Part shown: piece after piece, positions 8,251 through 17,598 of the stretch
Layout of the letters: each line of letters starts with the position of its first letter
Position numbering within the stretch: position 1 is the first letter of the stretch
NCBI RefSeq assembly: GCF_950295315.1
Contig: NC_080165.1
Coordinates: forward strand, 8,434,417-8,498,416
Length of the DNA stretch: 64,000 nucleotides
Reading direction: 5' to 3'
Origin: Erinaceus europaeus
Lineage: Eukaryota > Chordata > Mammalia > Eulipotyphla > Erinaceidae
Translations under genes and position numbers: made by a program
Notes under the pieces: generated by a model
The model's input: the letters and a program-made list of their open reading frames with translations, nothing else
Databases searched by the model: none
What the model was told of the DNA's origin: nothing

Positions 8251-10555
8251 GAATAGTCATTTCCTCAGAATTCTGAGTGCTTTTTATCAGACGTCCCATC
8301 TCTGATAAAAACAAACAGACAAGCAAACAAAAACATGCATGCTTGGTCGGATTTTTCACCTTTAGACCTTGACAGTGCCTCTTTAAGTGAACAAAAGAAC
8401 ATCCACCATGTTCGGTTCATTGTGCACGGAGTCTGTGGTCTTTTCTCAGCTGTTCCTTTACAGCCCTTCAAACTCCTGGGAGAGGCAAAGGTACACATTC
8501 CTGCAGCAAGAGGGAGCTCACCAGTCAGGTCTCTGTGGCTTGACTAGCTCTTCACATGAGAAGAGCCCAATTCCTTCAAATGTCTGTTATTCCACCTGGC
8601 CGTGGAAGCTGGTGAATGGGGCCATAGAGTCTTTCCTCTGCTCTGAGTAGTGTGCACTACGAAGTGTGTGTTCTGATAGTAACTTAAAAGACCCCACATT
8701 GAAAGAGTGTGGTCTCCATAAATCATATTAAGTCTGAAAAGGGGAAACTATGGCTCTTCTGCCCAGGTGAACTTAGCTGCCAGTGGGATGGATTTGAGAT
8801 GGAGAGTAGAACAACTCTTATGGCTTGGCTGAATCCTCAGTGATTCAGTGTCAAAAGTCATTGAGTGTTTCTTTCACCATGGGATGAGTCTGACCAAGGA
8901 CACTCCAAGGAGATCTTGATTCTGACAGTTGCTGGCCGCCTGTCAGAGGGGATTGATGGGAATAAGTAAATGTGCATGTCTTGTCATGACAGCAGGGTCA
9001 GAGAGAGGAGAGTCTGCTCACATCTCACTATTTGAAGGTGAGTGCCTAAAAGCAAAAGCAGAAGCTGAGACAGTGGGAAAATCCTTTGTGAGTGAGTGCA
9101 GATAATAATAATAATGTAGTAGTCAGCAATAACAGCAGGCTAGTTTTGAAAAACCTTCAACATGAGAATTGTCAAGCTTTGTTTCTTGAGACATTGAATG
9201 ATCAAAGAGGAAGACACCAATGCATCGTAAATGAAAATAGGCTATTTTTAGTTTTGTTTACTCCTATTAAAAAAAAAAAAGGTGATATCTTCTTTCTGTG
9301 ACCTGCAATTCTGACAGGGTTTTTGTGTTTGTTTGTTTGTTTGTTTGTTTGTTTTGTGAGCAAGCAAAGCAAATTAACTAGTGGTGGGATGGGTGGAAAT
9401 AAAGCTGTCTGCCGAACCATCATGTTCTGACTAGATCTGTCCTACCATTAAGGACAGATCTCAGGAGAGCCATGTAACTGCCTTGAGTTTCCAGGGAAAA
9501 CTATGAGGATTCCAGTCAAAACTAGCTTTAGATAATGTGCTATTAGAATCATTGTTTGGTCACGTGTAACATGGAGTAAGAGATAATGTTGGACGTGAAG
9601 TTCCTTTTAAGGAATCTCTGAATTTCACCTTTTTATGAGCGTATCAAAGAACTGACAGTTGGACTTGCTGAACTTTACAGTATCATCAAACTTAAACACA
9701 CAATCCTGTTTTCAGAAAGTTTATATCCATCATTTTCTGCATCTTAAAATCATATAACAATATAAAATTTAACACAACGAAAACAGTTTGCCTTGATTAA
9801 GACTTTGCTTTCTCTGATAAATCACTAAAGAATAAGACACCCATAAAGGGAAATTACTTTATCAAATTCAGTCAAATACCACTGGCCTCATAAGCTTTTT
9901 CTGGGCATCGACTCTATAGTCCTTGGGAAATTGGCAAATTTTAAGGTAAACTTTGGATGCCACCTTCATGTCTGTTGTAAGACTGTTAAGCCTAGTGGCA
10001 AAGCTTTGTGTTGGACATAAGGTAGCTAGGTGTTGTGTAAGCTCCCCCTCAGGCAGCTGCTTGCACAGGATGCTTCCCTCCTGATCTCAAACACCCACCC
10101 ACTGTTATTCCCATTTTAGACCTCTCTGGAGCAGAGAGCAGTATACACTGCAGATGTAACTGCAAAACAAAGAAAACAGACAGGATCACTCCGAATGCCA
10201 GGGACATACTAATCTGTTTATACCACCCACTTCTAGCTATTCTCTAGAGTGCTGTAAATATTGGGTTTTCTGTTTGGGGGGATTGTAATGCTTATCTAAT
10301 GAAAGGAAAACCAAAGCAAGAACTCAAGCCTGTTGTCGCTGGAACTGCAGCACTGGGTCTCCCCTTCCCCAGGTCACAGGTTCTTCTCAGCCCTCAGACT
10401 GCATCACTCCCTGTGCCACAGGCTCTGCTCAGGACTAACTGTGACCTTCTCCGGTGATTTTACTAAGTACATTTAGCCACCCGCACTATTTAATCCAAGT
10501 GCCATTGCCTTCGATCTTCAAATATGAGATCGTTTTAGTCCTGAACAATGTTTTT
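8251..10555. other. Repeat-poor GRM1 intron sequence
   Basis: No SINE or L1 is recognised over 2.3 kb. The only simple repeat of note is (GTTT)n at about 9326-9352. No exon signature is found. Confidence 0.6.
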
Positions 10556-10568
10556 AGAAGTTAGGTCA

Positions 10569-10778
10569 TGAGCTGGGTAGTGGTGCATCTGGCTGAGCGT
10601 ACATGTTACAGTTCACAAGGACCCAGGTTCGAGCCCCTGATTCCCACCTGCAGGGGGAAAGCTTTACAAGTGGTGAAGCAGGGCTGCAAGTGTCTCCGTG
10701 TCTCTCTAGCTTCCACCTTCTCTCTTGACTTCTTGCTGTCTCTATCTAACAAATAAAGAATATTAAAAAAATTAAAAA
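10569..10778 (+). mobile_element. SINE-B with TSD
   Basis: It is flanked by AGAAGTTAGGTCA (10556-10568) and AGAAGTTAAGTCA (10778-10790). Head GGTAGTGGTGCATCTGGCTG, B box AGGTTCGAGCCC. Confidence 0.9.
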
Positions 10779-10948
10779 GAAGTTAAGTCAATAAGATGGG
10801 GCGACTGTGTGGTGATTATGCGATGTTTCTAGATCAAATTATATGAAAAATTCAACAACAGAAGAAAGAACCTGGTTACTTTTCTCTTTAGTACAAGATA
10901 ACAAAGTTATCTGGTATTAAAAGTCTTATTTTATAGTAATTTTGCATT

Positions 10949-11160
10949 TTTTATTTTTATTTAATTATTCCCTTTTGTTGCTCTTGTTGTTTTATTATTG
11001 TTGTAGTTATTCTTGTTGTTGTTACTGATGTCATTGTTGTTGGATAGGACAGAGAGAAATGGAGAGAGGAGGGGAAGACAGAGAGGGGGAGAGAAAGACA
11101 GACACCTGCAGACCTGGTTCACCGCCTGTGAAGCGACTCCCCTGCAGGTGGGGAGCCGGG
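10949..11160 (-). mobile_element. SINE-A, 5'-truncated
   Basis: It runs from the tail CCCTTTTGTTGCTCTTGTTG to GGTGGGGAGCCGGG, where homology stops before the B box, so the tRNA head is missing. Confidence 0.85.
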
Positions 11161-11589
11161 TGTAATTGTCCATTTTAATGTATGCTTACTCCTTGTATTG
11201 ATGTTCCTTATTTCAGGCTTGTTTCTCTGCTGAATATCAGAGTAATAGGTCTTTTTAACAGTATTGCCCCCTTTTCAAGCCAAAACAGTTATGGGAATGT
11301 GACCTGAATTTTTGGTCCTTATTGAATTTTTGGTCCTTATTGAATGTGTATTAATGTCCCTTTCAACTCAACACATAGAAAAGCATACCAGAATTACATT
11401 TCACTTGTATACATGTCAACATACTTGATCATAGCACATAGGTACATTTAGTACATGTACATGACATGAGCTCTATGCCATCTAAAAGCAAAGCTTGATG
11501 CATGTGCAGATTCACAGGTCTATGGAAGACAGGTAAGTTTATCCTCCATACAACTATTGCTATGAGATGACACATTTATTTCAGTCACA
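11161..11589. other. Intronic sequence without recognised repeats
   Basis: Nothing recognised apart from a short tandem duplication of GAATTTTTGGTCCTTATT at about 11306-11342. Confidence 0.5.
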
Positions 11590-11603
11590 AGATCTTGTTT
11601 TTA

Positions 11604-11842
11604 TTTTATTTTTTTAATCTTTTTAAATTTTTTATTATCTTTATTTATTTGTTGGATAGAGACTGTCAGAAATCAAAAGGGAAGAGGGAGATCAAGAGAG
11701 GGAGAGAGACAGAGAGATACCTGCAGCCCTGCTTCACCACTCACAAAGCTTTCCCCCTGCAGGTGGGGACCAAGGGCTCGAACCTGGGTCCTTGTGCACT
11801 GTGACATGTGCTTTCAACCACATGCACCACCGCCCAGTCCCT
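11604..11842 (-). mobile_element. SINE-B with 14-bp TSD
   Basis: AGATCTTGTTTTTA is present perfectly on both sides (11590-11603 and 11843-11856). The body and head are inverted SINE-B. Confidence 0.92.
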
Positions 11843-11900
11843 AGATCTTGTTTTTAGACAGAATTTACTTAGTCCTTGCAAAAAATGTAATCTAATTTTT

Positions 11901-12591
11901 CTTTCTTTTCTTTTTATTTAAGAAAGGAGACATTAACAAAACCGTAGGCTAGGAGGGGTACAACTCCACACAGTTCCCATCACCCGATCTCCATTTCCCA
12001 CCCCCTCCCCTGATAGCTTTCCCATTCTCTATCCCTCTGGGAGTATGGACCCAGGGTCATTGTGGGTTACAGAAGGTGGAAGGTCTGGCTTCTGTAATTG
12101 CTTCCCCTGCTGAACATGGGCGTTGACTGGTCGGTCCATACTCCCAGCCTGGCTTTCTCTTTCCTTAATAGGGTGGGTCTCTGGGGAAGCAGAACTCCAG
12201 GACACATTGGTGGCGTCCTCAGTCCAGGGAAATCTGGTCGGCATCATGCTGGCATCCAGAACCTGGTGGATGAAAAGAGAGTTCACATACAAAGCCAAAC
12301 AAATTGTTGAACAATCCAGAGACTTCAAGTGTGGAATGACAACCCTTCAGCTTCATCACTCGGGTGGGACCTTTCCTTTCATAGTATACTCTAATTCCAT
12401 CCCAGGTGGTCCACTCTCCAATAAAGTCCCCAAACCTAGATATAGACCAGGTCCCCTGAGATAGAGCATATGTTCACATGTGTCCATAAACCAGGGAAAA
12501 ATATATACCTGAAAGCAGAAGTACACGAGAGTCTGCAGTGAGTACCCCCCAACACTTCATCTTCACTATTCCAGCCTTTAGATCCATATAG
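11901..12591 (-). mobile_element. L1-D 3' end with 5' inversion
   Basis: TSD TCTAATTTTT flanks the insertion (11891-11900, 12592-12601). From 11901 to about 12315 the L1-D 3' UTR is in minus orientation. From 12316 (CCAGAGACTTCAAGTG) to about 12583 the next upstream consensus segment is in plus orientation. In the collinear copies at 52280 and 57132 these two pieces are adjacent. This is the signature of twin priming. Confidence 0.85.
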
Positions 12592-12601
12592 TCTAATTTT
12601 T

Positions 12602-13040
12602 GTATCTGATAAATGCCTTGGGACTTTTAGAATTAATTGCTAATTAAACAGCACTTCATGCCAAATCTAGAGTGAGGCTCAAAAGGATAGAAAAGTTGCT
12701 GATTTTGATAGTCAGGGTGAAAATACTCCACTGGAAGAATAAACATGGCACAGTTAATTTAAAAAAAAAAAGTGACCAAATGGTTGGTCAGCCAGCAAGT
12801 TGGTCCATAATACCTTTAGCATAAGGCAGTAGTAAGATCCCAGAGAAACCGTGGAAAGTTAAGGAAACACATTAAGTCTGTGAGTGAGTGACTGAATGAA
12901 AAAATGAGTGAATGAGTCACTGAATGAAAAAAGTCCCAGGAATACAAGCATGCCTTTTTTGCTACCAGTCTATATGGAGACTGGGACAATGTTTAGTCAG
13001 GGTATCTAACTGGGTATAGACTAGACCAGCACTCCATATT
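12602..13040. other. Intronic sequence, no repeat recognised
   Basis: A short local duplication (GTGAGTGACTGAATGAAAAA and a similar unit) is seen at about 12880-12935; otherwise nothing. Confidence 0.5.
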
Positions 13041-13052
13041 GATTTTTCTTTG

Positions 13053-13060
<8 letters not shown>

Positions 13061-13085
<25 letters not shown>
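13061..13085. repeat. (CA)n microsatellite
   Basis: About 12 uninterrupted CA units. Confidence 0.95.
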
Positions 13086-13167
13086 TGGCTTGTGTTAGTG
13101 CTAGAGATTGACCTCCAAGCTTTAAAATTTTGTTATATAGACCAGACCCAGTGTAATGGTTTCCTTT

Positions 13168-13262
13168 TCTTCTCCTTCTTCTTCTTCTTCTTCTCCTTCT
13201 TCTTCTTCTTCTTCTTCTTCTTCTTCTTCTTCTTCTTCTTCTTCTTCTTCTTCTTCTTCTTT
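13168..13262. repeat. (TTC)n / (GAA)n microsatellite
   Basis: About 30 TTC units with two TCC interruptions sit directly on the 3' (tail) side of the minus-oriented L1-E at 13263, so the repeat probably grew from the retrotransposon tail. Confidence 0.95.
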
Positions 13263-13455
13263 TAAATTTCTTTATTGGAGGATTGATAGCTTACTGTCGA
13301 CAATAAAATACAGTAGTTTGTGAATGCTTAACATTTCCCAGTTTTCCATATAACAATACAACCCCCACTAGGTCCTCCTTTGCCATCATATTCCAAGACC
13401 TGAGCCCTCCCCAACCTTCAGCCCTAGAGTCTTTTACTTTGGTGCAGTCCACCAA
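13263..13455 (-). mobile_element. L1-E 3' UTR fragment
   Basis: TTTCTTTATTGGAGGATTGA..ACAATACAACCCCCACTAGG and CACTTTGGTGCA-like segments are shared with 21704, 31838 and 60716. Confidence 0.8.
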
Positions 13456-13467
13456 TGATGATCTTTT

Positions 13468-13487
13468 TTTAAAAAAATATTTCATTT

Positions 13488-13518
<31 letters not shown>

Positions 13519-13650
13519 TTTATGAGAAAGATAGGAGGAGACAGAAAGAACCAGGCATCACTCTGGCACATATACTGCCGGGGACTGAACTCAGGACCTC
13601 ATGTTTGAGAGTCTGATGCTTTATCCACTGCACCCACGTCCTGGACCACT
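13468..13650 (-). mobile_element. SINE-D (separate tRNA-derived family)
   Basis: On the minus strand it has a tRNA-like head GTGCAGTGGATAAAGCATCA, a B box GAGTTCAGTCCC, CACTCTGGCACA-type body sequence and an (AAAT)n tail. The head differs from SINE-A, B and C. Confidence 0.75.
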
Positions 13651-15424
13651 CAATGATGACTTTCTTAATGAGTATCCTAAGGCAGGTCTTTGGAGAAGGA
13701 ACAAGTATTTCCATTGCAACTGAGACAGATTCCAGTCATCCAGATAGGTTCTAGGAAATCATATTTAAGAAAGACACTGGACAACAAACTTCTCTTGTGC
13801 TTTTCGGATGAGGGATATCAGATGTGTAAAGAGACACACGTGCGCAGAGTAGGAGAAGAAGAAAATTGAGAAACTTCAAGTAGGAGGTCAGCTTACCTAA
13901 AGTTTGAAAACCCAGAAGAGGAACTGGGGTCTCTGCCTTGTCTTTGGCGATTGACCTGTTCTCGCCAGGATGCCATCGCCCCTGCCTTTATTCTGATTAA
14001 TCTGGAAGAGAGCTTGCCTACTATCCCCGTGTCACTACTGATGTCTTTCTGAAGCTCTTTCAGTAAGTGTTTGATGTATTTATTGTACCTTCACTGAGTA
14101 CAAGAGCTTGCTATTCTAACAAGCTAGTACAGAAGACGGAAGCCCTCTGCATTTTCAAGAAATATATTAAACATAAATGCAAGAAAAATACTAGTCTTAA
14201 TATGGGAGTTTAGAGATAAGATCATTCTTAGGCCATTAAAAAATACAGCATATGTTATTAAGTAAATGGAATAACTATCCCCCCAATATTTTAGCTGTGA
14301 TGTGTATTTTAGAACTTCTGTGAGCAGAATTTTCTGTAATTAATGTCAGAATTTCTACAAGAATCTGTATTTATTTAATCTTTTAAGATTCCAAAATAAG
14401 AAATGTTAATGTCATTATCATATATGTGACAAACAGCTCTAAAGTAGTCATTTTTGTATTGTGATCAATTAAACCATTTTCCCTATATTTTTCAGAAAGC
14501 AAAAGCCTTCTTTTCCTATTTCTTCTAATGTCAAAATGCATTGCTATTGTAAAACCTTCTCTGTTATTTTTATGAAAGCAGAAATGAATGTGTGGGTAGG
14601 GGGAGAAAATGAAAAGAAAAAAAAAAAGAGAGAACACCAGAAAAATTGAAGAAATAGGGGAAGAGAATACAAAAGAAAAGAAATCATTCCTGAACATGAT
14701 GGGGAAAAAGTAATAGTAAAAAATACATCATACAGAGTAGGATTTGTAGTATATATCCACTAAACATTTAGATTTCTTCTTCCATAGGGAGTTGTTCTGT
14801 TGAGTTGGCTGTAAGAAGTTCTCAGGCAAATGAAAGTAGATCTGGCTATTGACATTTTGAGTTTTTCTTCACTAAGACTCAATGAGGGAGAACTGCTGGA
14901 GTCTTTGTTTCAGTAAATGGTTTTGTCTGAATCTCAATCTTCTTTCATTTGTCCCAAAATTTGCCAAGAAGGACCTGGAAGGACCTTATTTTGCTGAGTT
15001 TTCTGGTTCTATGTGGCTTTTCAGCTATGCCTAGTTAAATGTTTCCAGGATTAAGCTCACAGATTACCTGTTGGGAATTGGAGCATTTTATGTGCATTAT
15101 GACCCATTATATGCATCAAGAATAATGCTTTAAAAGGAAATCAAAATCTGAAACACTTAAATGGAGCACAGGTCTGTTTTTTCTGTTTTTTTCTGTTCTT
15201 TCCCATACAGGAGCCCTGTGAGTCACCACACTGCTCTGGTAACAGGACATACCTGGATAGCAGAAGGGAGAATGAGGTGTTCACTGGGACCCACAGGGTG
15301 GGCACAGCATAGCTTTCTATAAAAATCTTCATTTGTCCCAGGGACTAAGAAGACAGTGGTTTAAGAGTTGATGTATTTATGTTCTACTATCCATGTGTAA
15401 CTAAGATTTCATTCTATTATTAAA
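13651..15424. other. Repeat-poor GRM1 intron
   Basis: No interspersed repeat or exon is recognised in about 1.8 kb. Several ORFs of about 60-100 codons on the minus strand are AT-rich and show no domain. Confidence 0.55.
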
Positions 15425-15758
15425 TGTTTTTTACTAGTGATTTTATAATGATTGGCATGATTGTGGTATAAGAGGGGTACATTTCCATACAATTCCCATC
15501 AACAGAGTTCCATATATCCTCCCCTCCACCGGAAGCTTCCCTATTCTTTATCCTCTGGGAGTATGGGCCAGAGATCTCGATGGAGCACAGAAGGTGGAAG
15601 GTCTGGCCTCTGTAATTGCTTCTCCACTGGACATGGGCTTTGGCATGTCAGTCCGTACCCCCAGCCTGTTTCTGTTTTTCTCTAGTGGGGCAGGGCTCTG
15701 GAGAGGTGGGGTTCCAGGACACATTGGTGAGGTCGTCTGCCCAGGGAAGTCAGGTTCC
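15425..15758 (-). mobile_element. L1-D 3' UTR fragment, older and diverged
   Basis: It contains GGTATAAGAGGGGTACA, CTATTCTTTATCCTCTGGGA and GAAGGTGGAAGGTCTGGC in the order of other minus copies. It stops at CAGGTTCCA. Confidence 0.8.
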
Positions 15759-16008
15759 ATTCTTAACTACATTCCTGTGTTGGTTTTGAAAGTGTGCATT
15801 GAGCAATCACTTGATCCTTCTTTTAGAATGTATGTGTCTGTTTGCAATAGCACTGTGAAATCTGAATTCCTTCTGCAATAGAAAATATTTCTTGGCAGCA
15901 AATTTTCCAGGCTCAGAATGTCTTGCCTTTTCTTGGTGTAGACGGACTCGCTGGCTGATCCTCCAATGGCAATGTGTAGTGGACTCTGCATCTAACTGAA
16001 TAAGTAGC
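15759..16008. other. Intronic sequence, no repeat recognised
   Basis: No recognisable feature. Confidence 0.4.
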
Positions 16009-16219
16009 CACCTGCAGGGAGGGTCACTTCACAAGTGGTGGAGCAGGTCTGCAGGTGTCTCTCTTTCTCTCTCCCTCGTTGTCTTCCCTCCTCTCTTGAT
16101 TTCTTTCTGTCCTATCCAATAAATGGGGGGGAAATGGCCAGCAGGAGCTGTGGATTCATAGTGCCTGCACTGAGCCCCAGAGATCACCCTTCAGGCAAAA
16201 AAAAAAAAAAAAAAAACTT
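16009..16219 (+). mobile_element. SINE-A, long form, 5'-truncated
   Basis: It starts in the body (CCACCTGCAGGGAGGGTCAC), has the 3' module GAGCTGTGGATTCATAGTGC and ends in A20. Confidence 0.85.
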
Positions 16220-16267
16220 GGGGGTTGTGGTGTGGAAGTGAAAGAAGGCAGTCCAATTGCATTGACC

Positions 16268-16573
16268 TGCCGGGCTAGCGTCGCAGGAGAGAGAGAGACT
16301 CTGGAACTCATGGCTGAGCAGAACGCAATGCAATGCGTTTATTGATCAGAGAAAACACCTTTATCCCCTTTGAAATGGAAGTGGCAGATCGGAAAAGGAA
16401 ATGGCTAGGAGGGGGGGTGGAGAGGAGAAAAGAGCTTGAAGGTAGCAAGCTTCCATCTAATCAGTGGGGATTAAACCAATACCTGCAGGCAGGGCGGATC
16501 TCAGGCAAAACAATTTTTATGTAAATAGACCACAGCGTCAAGCAATGCAGGGGACCTGGCATAATGACCAACG
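16268..16573 (-). mobile_element. Solo ERV LTR just upstream of the terminal GRM1 exon
   Basis: A 306-bp element is bounded by TSD TTGACC (16262-16267, 16574-16579). On the minus strand it ends in GACGCTAGCCCGGCA, the same U5-type end as the other LTRs, and carries a poly(A)-signal-like AATAAACGC. Its expected terminal CA appears as CG at 16572-16573, a likely point mutation. The near end lies 88 bp before the exon. A sister LTR in plus orientation begins at 63879. Confidence 0.8.
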
Positions 16574-16639
16574 TTGACCTGGGTTTGCAATTGACTTATA
16601 TGCATTTTGTCCTATATGCATGGCATGACTGCAAATAAA

Positions 16640-16661
16640 TCCATCTCTATTTTATTCATAG
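16640..16661 (+). promoter_or_regulatory. GRM1: Splice acceptor of the terminal GRM1 exon
   Basis: A short pyrimidine-rich stretch CCATCTCTATTTTATTCAT ends with AG at 16660-16661. Adenines suitable as branch points lie in the 82 bp between the LTR duplication and the exon. Confidence 0.85.
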
Positions 16662-16696
16662 TTCTAATGGCAAGTCTGTGTCATGGTCTGAACCAG
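16662..16696 (+). promoter_or_regulatory. GRM1: Alternative acceptor 35 nt inside the terminal exon (mGluR1d type)
   Basis: A second AG at 16695-16696 removes exactly 35 nt if used. From AA|G the shifted frame reads KWKTGAQRTAYVAPPLCARE then DQ and TGA, a 22-residue tail. This fits the described mGluR1d form (35-nt deletion, short unique tail). Use in this species is inferred. Confidence 0.7.
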
Positions 16697-17598
16697 GTGG
16701 AAGACAGGTGCCCAAAGGACAGCATATGTGGCACCGCCTCTCTGTGCACGTGAAGACCAGTGAGATGGCCTGCAACCAAACGGCCGTCATCAAGCCCCTC
16801 ACTAAAAGTTACCAAGGCTCGGGCAAGAGCCTGACCTTTTCAGATACCAGCACCAAGGCCCTTTACAACGTGGAAGAGGAGGATGCCCAGCCAGTCAGCT
16901 TTAGCCCTCCCAGCAGCCCCTCAATGGTGGTGCACCGACGCGTGCCAACCACTGGGAGCACCCCACCTCTGCCGCCTCACCTGACAGCAGAGGAGACCCC
17001 CCTCTTTCTGGCTGAGCAGGTCATCTCCAAGGGCTTATCCCTGTCCCTCCAGCAGCCACCACAGCAGCAGCAGCAACAGCTGCCCCAGCAGAAACGCCTG
17101 ATGGACCAGCTACAGGGCGTGGTTAACAACTTCAGCCCTGGGATCCCAGATTTCAATGCAGTGCTGGCAGTCCCCGGGGCCCCAGGGAATGGGGTTCGGG
17201 CCCTGTATGCCCCTGCAGGGCCCTCGCAGCCTCTGCAAATGCTCCCGCTTCAGCTGAACACCTTTGGTGAGGAGCCCGCCTCCCCCCCAGTAGACGACGA
17301 TGACGACGAGGATGACAGCGAGAGGTTTAAGCTCCTCCAGGAGTACCTGTACGAGCGAGAAGGGAACACGGAGGAAGATGAGCTGGAGGAGGAAGAGGAC
17401 GATCTTCAGGCGGCCAGCAAGCACACCCCAGAGGCTTCCCCTGCCCTGACGCCACCGTCCCCATTCCGGGACTCAGTGGCCTCCGGCAGCTCTGTGCCCA
17501 GCTCTCCGGTGTCTGAGTCGGTGCTCTGCACCCCTCCCAGCGTGACCTATGCCTCTGTCATTCTGAGGGACTATAAGCAAAGCTCGTCCACCCTGTAA
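16662..17598 (+). CDS. GRM1: Metabotropic glutamate receptor 1, terminal coding exon (long mGluR1a tail)
   Basis: The exon starts with the third base of a split Asn codon (upstream exon ends AA, then T), followed by 311 codons (SNGKSVSWSEPGG..) and TAA at 17596-17598. It encodes most of the intracellular tail of the Gq-coupled glutamate receptor; the extracellular and seven-helix parts lie upstream of the window. Visible elements in order: the GKSVSW start; the conserved block around LTKSYQGSGKSLTFSDTST; a Ser/Pro region; a Gln-rich stretch (about 17050-17096); MDQLQGVV; an acidic run DDDDDEDD (about 17293-17316); FKLLQEYLYEREGNTEEDEL; the Homer EVH1 ligand PPSPF (17452-17466); and a class I PDZ ligand STL at the C terminus. 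DAQP and FGEE favour GRM1 over its close paralogue GRM5. The YPPPPPP stretch I remember from human GRM1 is replaced by YAPAGPS here. The GC-rich codon use contrasts with the AT-rich flanks. The frame is intact and the gene looks functional. Confidence 0.96.

Noticed and set aside
13050..13265. 71-codon ORF ending in poly-Phe
   Set aside because: It translates (CA)n and (TTC)n microsatellites.
17110..17424. 104-codon minus-strand ORF inside the GRM1 exon
   Set aside because: It is a shadow of the well-supported GRM1 frame.
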